Positions 20,301 to 26,429 of a DNA stretch of 64,000 nucleotides are shown here, piece by piece; within the stretch, counting starts at the first letter, position 1; every line of letters begins with the position of its first letter. The stretch lies in the NCBI GenBank assembly GCA_037043455.1, contig JAWPHD010003277.1:124001-188000 (forward strand). Reading direction: 5' to 3'. The translations under genes were made by a program, and so were the position numbers. Source of the stretch: Cyrtodaria siliqua. Its lineage: Eukaryota; Mollusca; Bivalvia; Adapedonta; Hiatellidae. The notes beneath the pieces are model-generated. The model had not been told where the DNA came from and ran no database searches. It was given only the letters and a program-made list of their open reading frames with translations.

Positions 20301-21500
20301 GTATTTTCGACATCTAACACTTTTACTGAATCTGAAGTAATAAGCAACCCAAGTGCAAACATTAGAAACATAAATACTGATGTCTTGAATGCAGGAATAA
20401 ATATACTTGAAGTTGAAAAGGCTGTGCGCTCTTTGAAAAAAAAAAAAGCCCCAGGGTATGATGAACTCCCATCGGAAGCACTTCAGTCACAACTTTGTAT
20501 TACTTACCTTCATAAACTTTTCTGTGTTTGTTTTAATAAGGGAAAAATACCAGAATCTTGGATATATGGAGTTATCACCCCGGTTATTAAGGACCAATCA
20601 GGTGACACGCGCGACCCCGCCAATTATCGCGGGATTACAGTCACGTCTGCGGTGTACAAGGCGTATTGCTCGATTCTAAATGATCGATTGGTCAAATGGG
20701 TTGAGGACAATAATGTACTATCGGATTCTCAAAATGGATTTAGACGAGAACGCAGCACTATTGACCAACTATCAACTCTTACAATCATTATAGAGTGTCG
20801 CAAGAAACTTAAAAAGTCAACGTTTGTCGCATATGTAAATTTTAGGAAGGCCTACGACAAAGTAGACAGAACTATGTTGTGGTCTAAATTATCAGATGTA
20901 GGTCTAGAGGAAAATGGTAACATGATTAACGCTATCAAATCGTTATACTCAAACGTCAAATGTGCTGTGAAAATAAATAATTTAATGACTGAGTGGTTTG
21001 GAGTGCCGATTGGTCTCAAACAGGGATGTTTAATGTCTACAACAATGTTCAATATTTACATCAATGACTTGAGCAACGTTCTTGAAGAGTGTAATACTGG
21101 TTTAGACATTGGCGATAGAATACTGAATCATCTGTTTTATGCCGACGACTTGGTCTTACTAGCGGAAAACGAGTATAATATTTGTTTTCGCATTTTCGCT
21201 GTTTTGGCCCAAAACAGGCACATTCATTTAAAAGCATAGTTTAAATAATGACATTTAAGAAGCAATTTACAATATATCCACTATATATATATTTAAAACA
21301 CAACTACACCTTACCTTTCCTTCAAATGTAAATCCCTCATTGCTTGTATACTCCTTTACTGCATCCAAGTATTTAACGTCTCTCAACTGAAACGTAAGAT
21401 CGTTTGTGTATAATTTGCCTGAACCCGCACTTTCTAAGAACGCTGAACAAATCCCACAACATATAATACACATAAACAGCAGAACATAAAGTGTATTCAT
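5141..21500 (-). CDS. Furin/kexin-like proprotein convertase, type I membrane protein (gene span)
   Basis: A calcium-dependent serine endoprotease of the subtilisin S8B (kexin) family, expected in the secretory pathway and cutting precursors after basic residues. Fourteen exons join in frame to about 669 residues (645 without exon 2). Order: signal peptide 1-20; prodomain; catalytic Asp161 (VGVVDAG), His208 (HGTSC), oxyanion Asn316 (PSGNG), Ser381 (QGSSAAT); P domain about 432-600; transmembrane helix about 625-651; an 18-residue tail. Every intron from exon 3 onward keeps phase with GT-AG ends. The six cysteines forming furin's three disulfides have counterparts. There is no cysteine-rich region between P domain and membrane, so it is shorter than furin. 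Several pocket residues differ from furin. The family is certain; orthology to a particular PCSK is not. Confidence 0.9.
5717..5806 (-). CDS. Convertase exon 13: end of P domain
   Basis: Acceptor TTTCAG|AA at 5806 and donor CCAG|GTAAGT at 5717. Ninety nt, phase 1 in and 1 out. It encodes SCVMLIKKLILHGTTENP, matching the last beta strand of the P domain (furin LTKFTLVLYGT), then KEGGHPVKCPP, a short linker. Confidence 0.85.
5930..6110. other. Intron 12 sequence, nothing recognised
   Basis: Intronic DNA between convertase exons 12 and 13; only a degraded SINE (next entry) stands out in this intron. Confidence 0.4.
6095..6310 (-). repeat. tRNA-derived SINE, degraded copy in intron 12
   Basis: Resembles the minus-strand SINE at 9300-9475: shared 'tgattacgaaacaggttctt' (9300 copy: 'cgattgggaaacgtgttctt'), 'cttcctg(t/g)gtagaacc' and 'ggccacggcgagaatcgaga'. 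A 14-bp duplication ('ttatattgctcaa') interrupts it at about 6190-6215. Confidence 0.65.
6804..7126 (-). CDS. Convertase exon 12: core of P domain
   Basis: Acceptor TTTCAG|A at 7126; donor AATG|GTAAAT at 6804. It is 323 nt, phase 2 in and 1 out. It carries the P-domain signature LEHVQLELNLS, VEIHLVSPNGTRSPLL and WGENPLGEWTVQL, close to furin's LVSPMGTRSTLL and WDEDPSGEWVLEI. The cysteine in NNSNCRN pairs with the one in exon 11. If the donor were skipped, the frame would close at 6781 and drop the membrane anchor. Confidence 0.9.
7446..7566 (-). CDS. Convertase exon 11: catalytic/P-domain junction
   Basis: Acceptor TTGCAG|TT at 7566. The donor AA|GTACGG at 7446 gives the phase exon 12 needs and yields TCIVLGEETHVKITSGK, in good register with furin CIIDILTEPKDIGKRLEV. 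A stronger-looking donor G|GTGAAG at 7465 would put a stop in exon 12, so I reject it. It includes HEQIGFGQLDLDRM (furin HSYGYGLLDAGAMV). Confidence 0.8.
7697..7797 (-). CDS. Convertase exon 10
   Basis: Acceptor TTTCCAG|T at 7797, donor AAA|GTAAGT at 7697, 101 nt, phase 2 in and 1 out. Encodes SKRDIEHIIVLTAYKPAHV then NWRSNGAGHQ, matching furin TWRDMQHLVVQTSKPAHL and DWATNGVGRK. Confidence 0.9.
8092..8117. repeat. Perfect 12-bp-arm palindrome with two CACGTG cores
   Basis: TGACACGTGGAA, a TT spacer, then its exact reverse complement. Each arm holds an E-box (CACGTG). It lies in convertase intron 9. Confidence 0.9.
8310..8410 (-). CDS. Convertase exon 9: active-site serine
   Basis: Acceptor TTATAG|AGAACC at 8410, donor CAA|GTAAGT at 8310, 101 nt, phase 0 in and 2 out. 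Encodes TTALRNTCISGFQGSSAATA then VAAGYIAEVLHV; furin has LRQKC...HTGTSASAPLAAGI. The nucleophile is the second Ser of GSSAA (Ser381). The usual Pro of GTSxxxP is replaced (ATAVAAG). Cys373 matches furin Cys360. Confidence 0.9.
9290..9475 (-). repeat. tRNA-derived SINE with 'cttgagcaagg' domain
   Basis: Read on the minus strand it has 'gagttcgatcctcg', a pol III B-box, then 'ccttgagcaagggacttaat', similar to a segment conserved in V-domain SINEs (family recollection), then 'gaaacg...ttgttctt' and a poly-T/A end at 9296-9306. It lies in convertase intron 8. A second, older copy is at 6095-6310. Confidence 0.7.
9560..9900. other. Unidentified GC-balanced segment in intron 8
   Basis: More balanced composition than its surroundings, with fairly long open stretches on both strands (minus 9802-9572; plus with two stops). 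It looks like decayed coding sequence, perhaps of a mobile element, but I recognise no family. Confidence 0.3.
10224..10412 (-). CDS. Convertase exon 8: oxyanion-hole asparagine
   Basis: Acceptor AACAG|GGC at 10412, donor TTT|GTGAGT at 10224, exactly 63 codons, phase 0 to 0. Encodes RGRIFVYPSGNG (oxyanion Asn316), NCNFDGYANSIYTITVA and EICPCAMAA. Furin has SIFVWASGNG and CNCDGYTNSIYTLSI. The Asp of DGY corresponds to furin Asp306 in the S1 pocket, and both cysteines of furin's second disulfide are present. Confidence 0.93.
10728..10924 (-). CDS. Convertase exon 7
   Basis: Acceptor TTTAG|GT at 10924, donor GAG|GTAAAT at 10728, 197 nt, phase 1 in and 0 out. Encodes WSVTDSVEAKALAYKPNDID then VLSCSYGNQDGHGFYGPG. 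Furin has VTDAVEARSLGLNPNHIHIY and SASWGPEDDGKTVDGPG. The S1 aspartate (furin Asp258) appears kept (QDG), while Trp254, Pro256 and Asp264 are replaced, and the loop is one residue shorter. Confidence 0.92.
11401..11486 (-). CDS. Convertase exon 6: active-site histidine
   Basis: Acceptor GTTAAG|C at 11486, donor TTG|GTATGT at 11401, 86 nt, phase 2 in and 1 out. Encodes HGTSCMGRIAAKCENGCDPG then VAPNAKLV. His208 is the charge-relay base. Furin's HGTRCAGEVAAVANNGVCGV aligns without gaps; furin Cys211 is matched in NGCDPG. The polypyrimidine tract before this acceptor is weak. Confidence 0.92.
12291..12880. repeat. 49-bp minisatellite, about 12 copies, in intron 5
   Basis: Unit contains 'ggacaaatcttgtgcgtcac' followed by 'tgtcaacgctcagaacagct' and 'gcaattaaa'. 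Copies are nearly identical; a few have an extra A ('tcaaacgc', 50 bp) and the last is truncated ('gtcagaacagct'). Open frames over it on both strands are by-products. Each unit holds a CAGCTG E-box. Confidence 0.95.
13303..13397 (-). CDS. Convertase exon 5: calcium-binding loop
   Basis: Acceptor CTCACAG|AAC at 13397, donor TTTAG|GTGAAT at 13303, 95 nt, phase 0 in and 2 out. Encodes NKELSYNFINNDNDTAPNNE and CYEMNPTDPRF, then Ser across the junction. It corresponds to furin SFDVNDQDPDPQPRYTQMNDN-RHGT. The two residues before Ser-His are Arg-Phe where furin has Asp191-Asn192. Confidence 0.88.
13977..14081 (-). CDS. Convertase exon 4: active-site aspartate
   Basis: Acceptor TGTCAG|GGC at 14081, donor GTT|GTAAAT at 13977, exactly 35 codons. 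Encodes GFTSATERSPPTRHVRVGVV then DAGFQIDHRNLEDAV. Asp161 in VVDAG is the charge-relay acid. Furin reads GIVVSILDDGIEKNHPDL, so the second Asp (furin Asp154, S2 pocket) is Ala. The loop before the strand is longer than in furin. Confidence 0.9.
14150..14460. repeat. About 113-bp tandem repeat, 3 copies, in intron 3
   Basis: Each copy has 'tataccaatttgt', 'ctggttttagacac', 'ctgatgtc' and 'atgcactttatgcgt', spaced about 113 bp apart. The copies are moderately diverged. Confidence 0.85.
14910..15480. repeat. Field of 'gagaggttcaatt' motifs in both orientations
   Basis: At least eight variants of 'agaggttcaatt' or its complement 'aattgaacctct' occur at irregular spacing between 14916 and 15420. 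Pairs in opposite orientation could fold into stems. No single repeat unit length is apparent. Confidence 0.6.
15866..16027 (-). CDS. Convertase exon 3: prodomain to catalytic-domain linker
   Basis: Acceptor CATAG|GTG at 16027, donor CAG|GTAATG at 15866, exactly 54 codons, phase 0 to 0, joining exon 4 in frame. Encodes VVSITRDYERPINFVYFSTS, then a hydrophilic stretch and GVILGNTISIVQ. By position it spans the end of the prodomain and the start of the mature enzyme. No furin-type Arg-X-Lys-Arg cleavage site is visible. Sequence similarity alone is weak; the assignment rests on splice sites, phase and position. Confidence 0.65.
16134..16195 (+). other. G-rich tract in intron 2
   Basis: A long G run at about 16136-16160, broken by T, is followed by further GGG groups to 16195. 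It fits the four-G-tract rule for a quadruplex on the plus strand, the non-coding strand of the convertase. Confidence 0.6.
16820..16985 (+). repeat. 550-bp dispersed element, short copy (intron 2)
   Basis: Contains 'ttgcagtctcggtttgactg', 'agactgttcgtgaacggtag' and 'gagcagaactcaatatttaa'. It lacks the middle 'ctaccgttcacgccctc' segment seen in the fuller copies at 24.6 and 30.2 kb. Confidence 0.8.
17400..18420. other. Low-complexity T-rich intron sequence
   Basis: Poly-T blocks at 17468-17530, then AT-rich DNA with loosely repeated lines ('gcatggtgacct', 'aaaatctgttat'/'aaattctgctat' at 17740, 17925, 18310), suggesting an old tandem repeat of about 190-370 bp. No exon seen. Confidence 0.4.
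18500..18610 (+). repeat. 550-bp dispersed element, 5' fragment (intron 2)
   Basis: Shares 'cggccgaacacgatacatac' and 'gtgcagtctcggtttgactg' with the minus-orientation copy at 28900-29060, then breaks off after 'actgaga'. Confidence 0.75.
19698..19764 (-). CDS. Convertase exon 2 (candidate): prodomain
   Basis: Acceptor TTATTCAG|A at 19764 and donor TAC|GTAAGC at 19698; 67 nt open in the frame KSDMISNDAGYLDELQKKLD then KY, phase 2 in and 0 out. The outgoing phase fits exon 3. Exon 1's main donor leaves phase 0, which would create a stop here; a second GT five bases on in exon 1 leaves the required phase. GYLDELQKK loosely resembles furin VQWLEQQVAKR. It may instead be preceded by an exon I could not see, or be skipped. 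Confidence 0.45.
19920..21239 (+). pseudogene. LINE reverse transcriptase fragment inside convertase intron 1
   Basis: A 419-codon frame from 19980, antisense to the host gene, encodes a non-LTR retrotransposon RT. Blocks in order: SLKKKKAPGYDELPSEAL, GVITPVIKD, NYRGITVTSAVYK, NGFRRERSTIDQL, AYVNFRKAYDKVDR (motif A), GLKQGCLMSTTMFNIYINDL (motif B) and LFYADDLVLLAENE (motif C). The frame continues upstream as KRKHRKPW, then TGA at 19947 where Trp is expected, then NDTLNELWKDM. Motif A has Asn in place of the metal-binding Asp. Endonuclease and C-terminus are missing. The element is 5'- and 3'-truncated and inactive. Confidence 0.9.
21315..21500 (-). CDS. Convertase exon 1: signal peptide and start of prodomain
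   Basis: ATG at 21500; donor AAG|GTAAGG at 21315, 62 codons. MNTLYVLLFMCIICCGICSA is a clear signal peptide, then YTNDLTFQLRDVKYLDAV and TSNEGFTFEGK match the kexin-family prodomain (furin TNTWAVRIPGG...ARKHGFLNLGQ). An overlapping donor (GTAAG|GTGTAG) lies five bases downstream, and its use would let exon 2 be read in frame. The ATG is the first one before the hydrophobic stretch. Confidence 0.8.
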
Positions 21501-21821
21501 CTTCTTTATTTAAATTGTAAACTTAATTCATTCACTTAATTATTATTTAAGCAGTTATATGTATGTTTATAACTAAGATCCGTTCTTATTTATTATTTTT
21601 AGCAACTGATTTGTCAGTATAAAAAAGTGTATATCTATCTATCACATCCTATTTTAGAAGATTAGCCATACATTCCAATTGATGTTATCAAAAGTTATCA
21701 GTTTATTTCGAATTTATCAGAATATTGATATAATACTCAGATTAATATGCAAGTGATGTAATAATAAACCTGATAACCCGTAAACAAACAGGAAGATAGA
21801 AGATACAAAAACAATGCTCAC

Positions 21822-21934
21822 CTTTATAGTGCTGCCGTACCGGTAAACAATGCCATAGACGCATGCTATGATATATACCCAGACCCATTACACTGACACC
21901 ATTACGACCAGTCCAAGCACAGCCCTTTATATAG
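21822..21934 (-). promoter_or_regulatory. Possible TATA box and non-coding first exon of the convertase
   Basis: On the minus strand TATATAAAGG starts at 21934, 430 bp before the ATG, and AAAG|GTGAGC at 21822 is a good splice donor. Transcription from about 21900 with a short untranslated exon would fit. Note that this region partly overlaps retroelement-like sequence, so it could be coincidence. Confidence 0.3.
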
Positions 21935-22089
21935 TGAACGGCAAACAAGGGAGTTACTAGCATGTTTTTTATGAATTCTGTGACCCGGCAGGTCCTTTTC
22001 ATGATGGAGGTAAACGTCAAAATAGGGTACCCAATCGGTCCGGTAATTGTACAAAGAGAAAAACGTAGTCCCGGACTTTACATGGGCCA

Positions 22090-22275
22090 ACTACTAAACA
22101 TACAGTGCGTTGCAAAATAATAGTAACATAACTTTATATTTAAAATTCCTGACCGTTTTGACAAATAATGTATGAATGGGATAAAAATCAAAGAATGTTA
22201 CGAGTTTGAAAAACATGTCTCCAAAGCCAGTCATTGACTCAAGAAAACCATATGCGTATTCAAAAACAGGGTTCA
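22090..22275 (-). repeat. Retroelement 3'-end family, diverged copy
   Basis: Minus-strand frame FGDMFFKLVTFFDFYPIHTL with LLLFCNALYV parallels FYGDVIYKLRKILGHDHFHT and ILQRTACLV of the copy at 52.5-52.8 kb. The DNA also shares 'gcgttgcaaaataatag' with it. Confidence 0.6.
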
Positions 22276-22279
22276 CTTG

Positions 22280-23940
22280 GTAAAAGCAAAGTATTTTTAA
22301 TTTTTATAACGATGTGTTTCAAGAATGAGAACACGGTCCTATAGAAACCAAGGCACGCAAACGTAATGGCACTGTAGGTCCGCACTGCATCACTAATTAA
22401 AGCAAATGAGCCATTCAAGCATGCAGAGTGGTGAACACCGAGGTACCGAATTGGAACGATCAGTAGGTAATACGATGTACTAGTTTAAATCAATTTTATG
22501 TGAGCAGACTCTCACCATTTTCCTGTCTTCGGTGCTCATATTAAAAAGGCATAAAAGTACATCCCATCAAAAGGAAATGTCTAACAATAAAATCAACGTC
22601 AAAAGAAATTACCAAACGATACACTTAAATGTTGTTGTAAAAAATGTCAAAATACATAACTAGAAACACTTCAGGATGTATCAGAAATGTACTGAACAAC
22701 AACAACCTAGATTTTTTTTTCTTTGGCTACAACAGCCAAAGAAAGGAAAATCTAGAGTACGACCAAAACAATCTGAGTGGCGAAAGTTCATGCACTCACC
22801 TTCCTTTTCAGGGTTTGCAGTCAAAGAATTCCACTCACTCGGTTTCCCTGCATGCGAATAAAAAGTGAACCGTTATGACTGAATAAATATGAAGTGCGTT
22901 TAAATATTAAAGGGTCATATCCTTTTCTGCCGAATTTCCTGATTATTGTGTAAAGTGGTCAAGGAACCCGTCAGACCACTTACGCTTATGAAGTTTGCAG
23001 ATCAGAGTACGTATTCATAAAGCAACTTAAGTGGAAAATATTACTTGAGTAACATATTAAGATTTTTTACATATTTTTAAATATCCATATAAACCTCTCA
23101 AGGACACTACACACCATCCATATTAAGATAAATATTTAGCTGTAGGTTTTATTTATCCATACCCGTATTAACAATATTAAGAACACTTCTTCAATCGCTA
23201 GAAAAAAGAGTTAACAAATTATAAAATTTGACTTAAGGATGTTGGCTGGGCAAGTTTTGACATCTTTTTATCTTGAATTAATTTTTCGGTAAAAGCAAAA
23301 GTGGGTGGGGTACGGTCCATATATGTTTGCTTTTTAAAGCAAAAAGACGAATGAGGATTACAATTGTTTTTGCATGATTTGAAAGATATGCATATATGCA
23401 ATCGAAAATTAATTGTTGTTTTTCAATAACCGTAATGTTATGAAAACAATTGTGAAAATGTTCAATGACTATATTTTTCCTCTTTTTAGTGAAATGTTGA
23501 TGTTAGAAATATGTGCCTACTTCAATGACGTCTAGTGGAAAAAAAGTGTGGTGACTAGCCTGTTTTGATAACTTTGCATCTAAATGATATCAGAGAAGCT
23601 TTAAATATGAATTTAAAACAAATCTCACCACTACGTCCTTTCCCAGCCTACCTGATTAAGTTAAGATATTGCTAAGAAGCTTTGTGAATATGCACCCTGA
23701 TCTCCATAAACTAATCGCTTTGACAGTCCTAGTCGAAGAAATGTGTTAGGTTGATGTTGTACTTCTCCTGTAGGGTTTTCTTTGCTGCAATATAATTTTG
23801 GGAAAGATCTACCTAGTATTTTATGTCAAGTGAGATGTTAATATGAAAGTTTAACAACAACTTAACGAGTATACTAATATGGGCGGAGGCAGGTCCGTGG
23901 CAAATTGTACACACATCCAGCACTGAACTGACGGTATCAA
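22280..23940. other. Intergenic DNA, no gene seen
   Basis: AT-rich with no exon-like segments. Short frames at 22644-22868 and 23219-23401 show no recognisable family. Confidence 0.45.
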
Positions 23941-23944
23941 CTCG

Positions 23945-24560
23945 TAAATAAGTATGTGTGGTTGCTATACAGCATGAAATCGTAAATCCAGTTTGTGTGG
24001 TTGCTATGAGGACATCAACTCGAAAATATGGTTGTGTGGTTGCTGTGTGAGCATCAACTCGTTGCTTTGGTTGTGTGGTTGTTAAGCGGGCCTAAACTTG
24101 TACATGTGGTTGTGTGGTTGCTATGAGGGCATAAACTCGTAAATATGGTTGTGTGCTTGCTATGAGGGCATCAACTCGTACATATGGTTGTGTGGTTGCT
24201 ATGAGGGCATAAACTCGTAAATATGGTTGTTTGATTTCTATGTGAGCATCAACTCGTACATATGGTTGTGTGGTTGCTATCAGGGCATAAACTCGTAATG
24301 GTTGTGTGGTTGATATGAGGGTATCAACTCGTACATATGGTTGTGTGTTTGCTATGAGGGCATAAACTCGTAAATATGGTTTTGTGGTTTCTATGGGGGC
24401 ATAAACTCGTAAATATGGTTGTGTGGCTGCTATGAGGGCATGAACTCGTACATATGGTTGTGTGGTTGCTATAAGGACATCAACATGTAATGGATGTGTG
24501 GTTGCTATGAGGGCATGAACTCGTAAATATATTATATGTGGTTGCTATGATGCAGGGATT
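23945..24560. repeat. About 40-bp minisatellite, 15 or so copies
   Basis: Unit built from 'tatggttgtgtggttgctat' and 'gagggcataaactcgtaaa'. Copies vary between 'gcataaactcg' and 'gcatcaactcg', and 'aaatatgg' alternates with 'acatatgg', giving a loose two-unit alternation. Confidence 0.9.
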
Positions 24561-24564
24561 TTTC

Positions 24565-25110
24565 TCACAAAAGGAGTATGAAAGGACAAATTTAGAAATC
24601 GCCGAACACGATAAATACAAACAATATTGCAGTCTGGGTTTGACTGAGACTGTTTATGAACGGTAGTGAAAAGTGCTTTCTACCGTTAACGGCCTCTAGC
24701 CCAGTGTTGAGCAGAACTCAATATTTAAAATGTCAATAGTACAGAAATTTGAGCCATCCCAAAGACGGTATACATATGACGGTGAACATGGAACCATCAA
24801 TTAGGTATTTACGCACCATTCCATGGCAAGCGTCGTATGGTCCCAGTTTCTAACAAAATACTATGTTCTAAACAAGAAAACAATGGGCAAAATAAACAAA
24901 TGGAATTTAGTTGGGAGCAGAGGTTATGAAGCCTGCGTATCACAAAAAAACAACAAGCATAAGACTAAATTAAAAAGCAGGTTTTTGAGTTGATTAAACT
25001 ATACTCAGAACCATTAAAGGCTGGATTAGTGGAACCACCTATTCGAAATTAAGGAGAGTGTACCGCTGATATCTGTAAATAAATATCGAGCTCAGCTATC
25101 TCCAAAGATC
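24565..25110 (+). repeat. 550-bp dispersed element, long copy
   Basis: Runs from 'aaaggagtatgaaaggacaa' through the 'gaacggtag...ctaccgtt' stem and 'gagcagaactcaatatttaa', 'gacggtgaacatg', 'acaatgggcaaaataaacaa' to 'accacctattcgaaattaa' and 'ctgtaaataaatatcg'. It aligns with 30235-30760 along its length. No coding capacity, so probably a non-autonomous element. Confidence 0.85.
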
Positions 25111-25179
25111 GGAATGAATAACAGTTCTGATTGCAAGCACGGGGAGACGTTTTACCGCCACCACACTGCACATGCGACA

Positions 25180-25258
25180 CTACTGTGATATACAGATAAA
25201 GCTACTGTGATATACAGGCAACGCTACTGTGATATACAGGCAACGCTACTGTGATAAA
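25180..25258. repeat. 22-bp tandem repeat, 4 copies
   Basis: 'gctactgtgatatacaggcaac' repeated, first and last units imperfect. Confidence 0.85.
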
Positions 25259-25267
25259 TAACAAGAT

Positions 25268-25405
25268 CATGAAAGGAAAAATCTGGAAATCGCAAAAAAT
25301 ATTGCAGTCTCGGTTTGAGACTGTTCATGAACGATAGTGATAAGTGCTTGCTATCGTTCACTCCCTTTAGCCCCTGGTTGAGCAGAACTCAATATTTAAA
25401 TTGTG
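25268..25405 (+). repeat. 550-bp dispersed element, short copy
   Basis: Starts at 'catgaaaggaaaaatctgga', has 'attgcagtctcggtttgaga', the 'gaacgatag...ctatcgttc' stem, and ends after 'gagcagaactcaatatttaa'. Confidence 0.8.
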
Positions 25406-25419
25406 GAGAGGCCCAGGCC

Positions 25420-26190
25420 TGTCTGGGAAAGGAAAACAGGCTTATTTTTCATTTTGAGAACTATGTAAGATTTCATCAGTTAAGTAAATATGACAAAACT
25501 ATGCTTTATTTATATTTTCGTCCATTATTTATTATATGTAAGTCCGAACTGACATAACAGACACAACATATTGCAGAATGTATTCTTTCTGTCAAATTCT
25601 GAGAGACTGCTGCATTATGCTGCATTATGATTGAGTAAAATGGAGAATATATATTATGGTAGAGAAAAGCATACATCGAACGAAACTAACTTTCATATAT
25701 ATACTTATTACTTTTATTTACTTGTATCATCCTTCGCAAGATAAAGTGTGTTTAGTTAATTTAAGAATTAACTCCATTTATGTCACGTTTCGAACGTGTT
25801 TATGAAAAGAGTTTAACATTTTATATTTTAAGTTATTTATTTTAAAGTTGATATGTATACCTAAATTGTGTCGTCTGTACTGTAGCCTTATATCTGAGAT
25901 ATTCTTTGAATAGTTTTGCGAAAGAAATATACCGTTCGTGCGTTCAAATGTATAAACTATTAAATGGCGTGTAATGTACGACCTTTTGTCGTTTTTATAA
26001 ACTAATGGTAGTTACGGCAAAGACTACAAAAGACTACTGACTGAATAGCTTTACAATTTAATAACTTCTTTCAAATGATACAGATCGAAAAATGTTATAG
26101 CGATGTGAGGGCTGGTTATAACTGTAAACGGTCTAGAATCACGAAACAGAAATCGACTGTAAACTACGTTACTCGGTGATTCAGACATCA
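25420..26190. other. Intergenic DNA, nothing recognised
   Basis: AT-rich; no family or exon seen. Confidence 0.4.
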
Positions 26191-26194
26191 CTTT

Positions 26195-26425
26195 CAACTC
26201 TGATGCCGGAGATCATGTTTGAGCCTCACTCGTGCCACTTGGTTTCTTTGGCAATGCACTTAGCATCGTCCTTCGGATTGGGACTTTAACTGGGCAATCC
26301 AAAGTCAATCCCCCGGGAACGTTGAAGGATCGTTTAAATCTATGCGATGGTAAATCTGAGGCGGATCGAAATAATCCCAGATAATGTGCTGATACGTAGT
26401 GAAACAACAAATCAATTCATTCTAC
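26195..26425 (+). repeat. tRNA-derived SINE, degraded copy
   Basis: Parallels the SINE at 38880-39206: B-box remnant 'gtttgagcctcac', 'tttggcaatgcactta' (intact: 'cttgggcaagacacttt'), 'cgtccttcggattgggac' (intact: 'cgtccgtcggatggggac'), and the tail 'gaaacaacaaatcaattcat' (intact: 'taaacaacattcaattcatt'). Confidence 0.75.
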
Positions 26426-26429
26426 TTTC

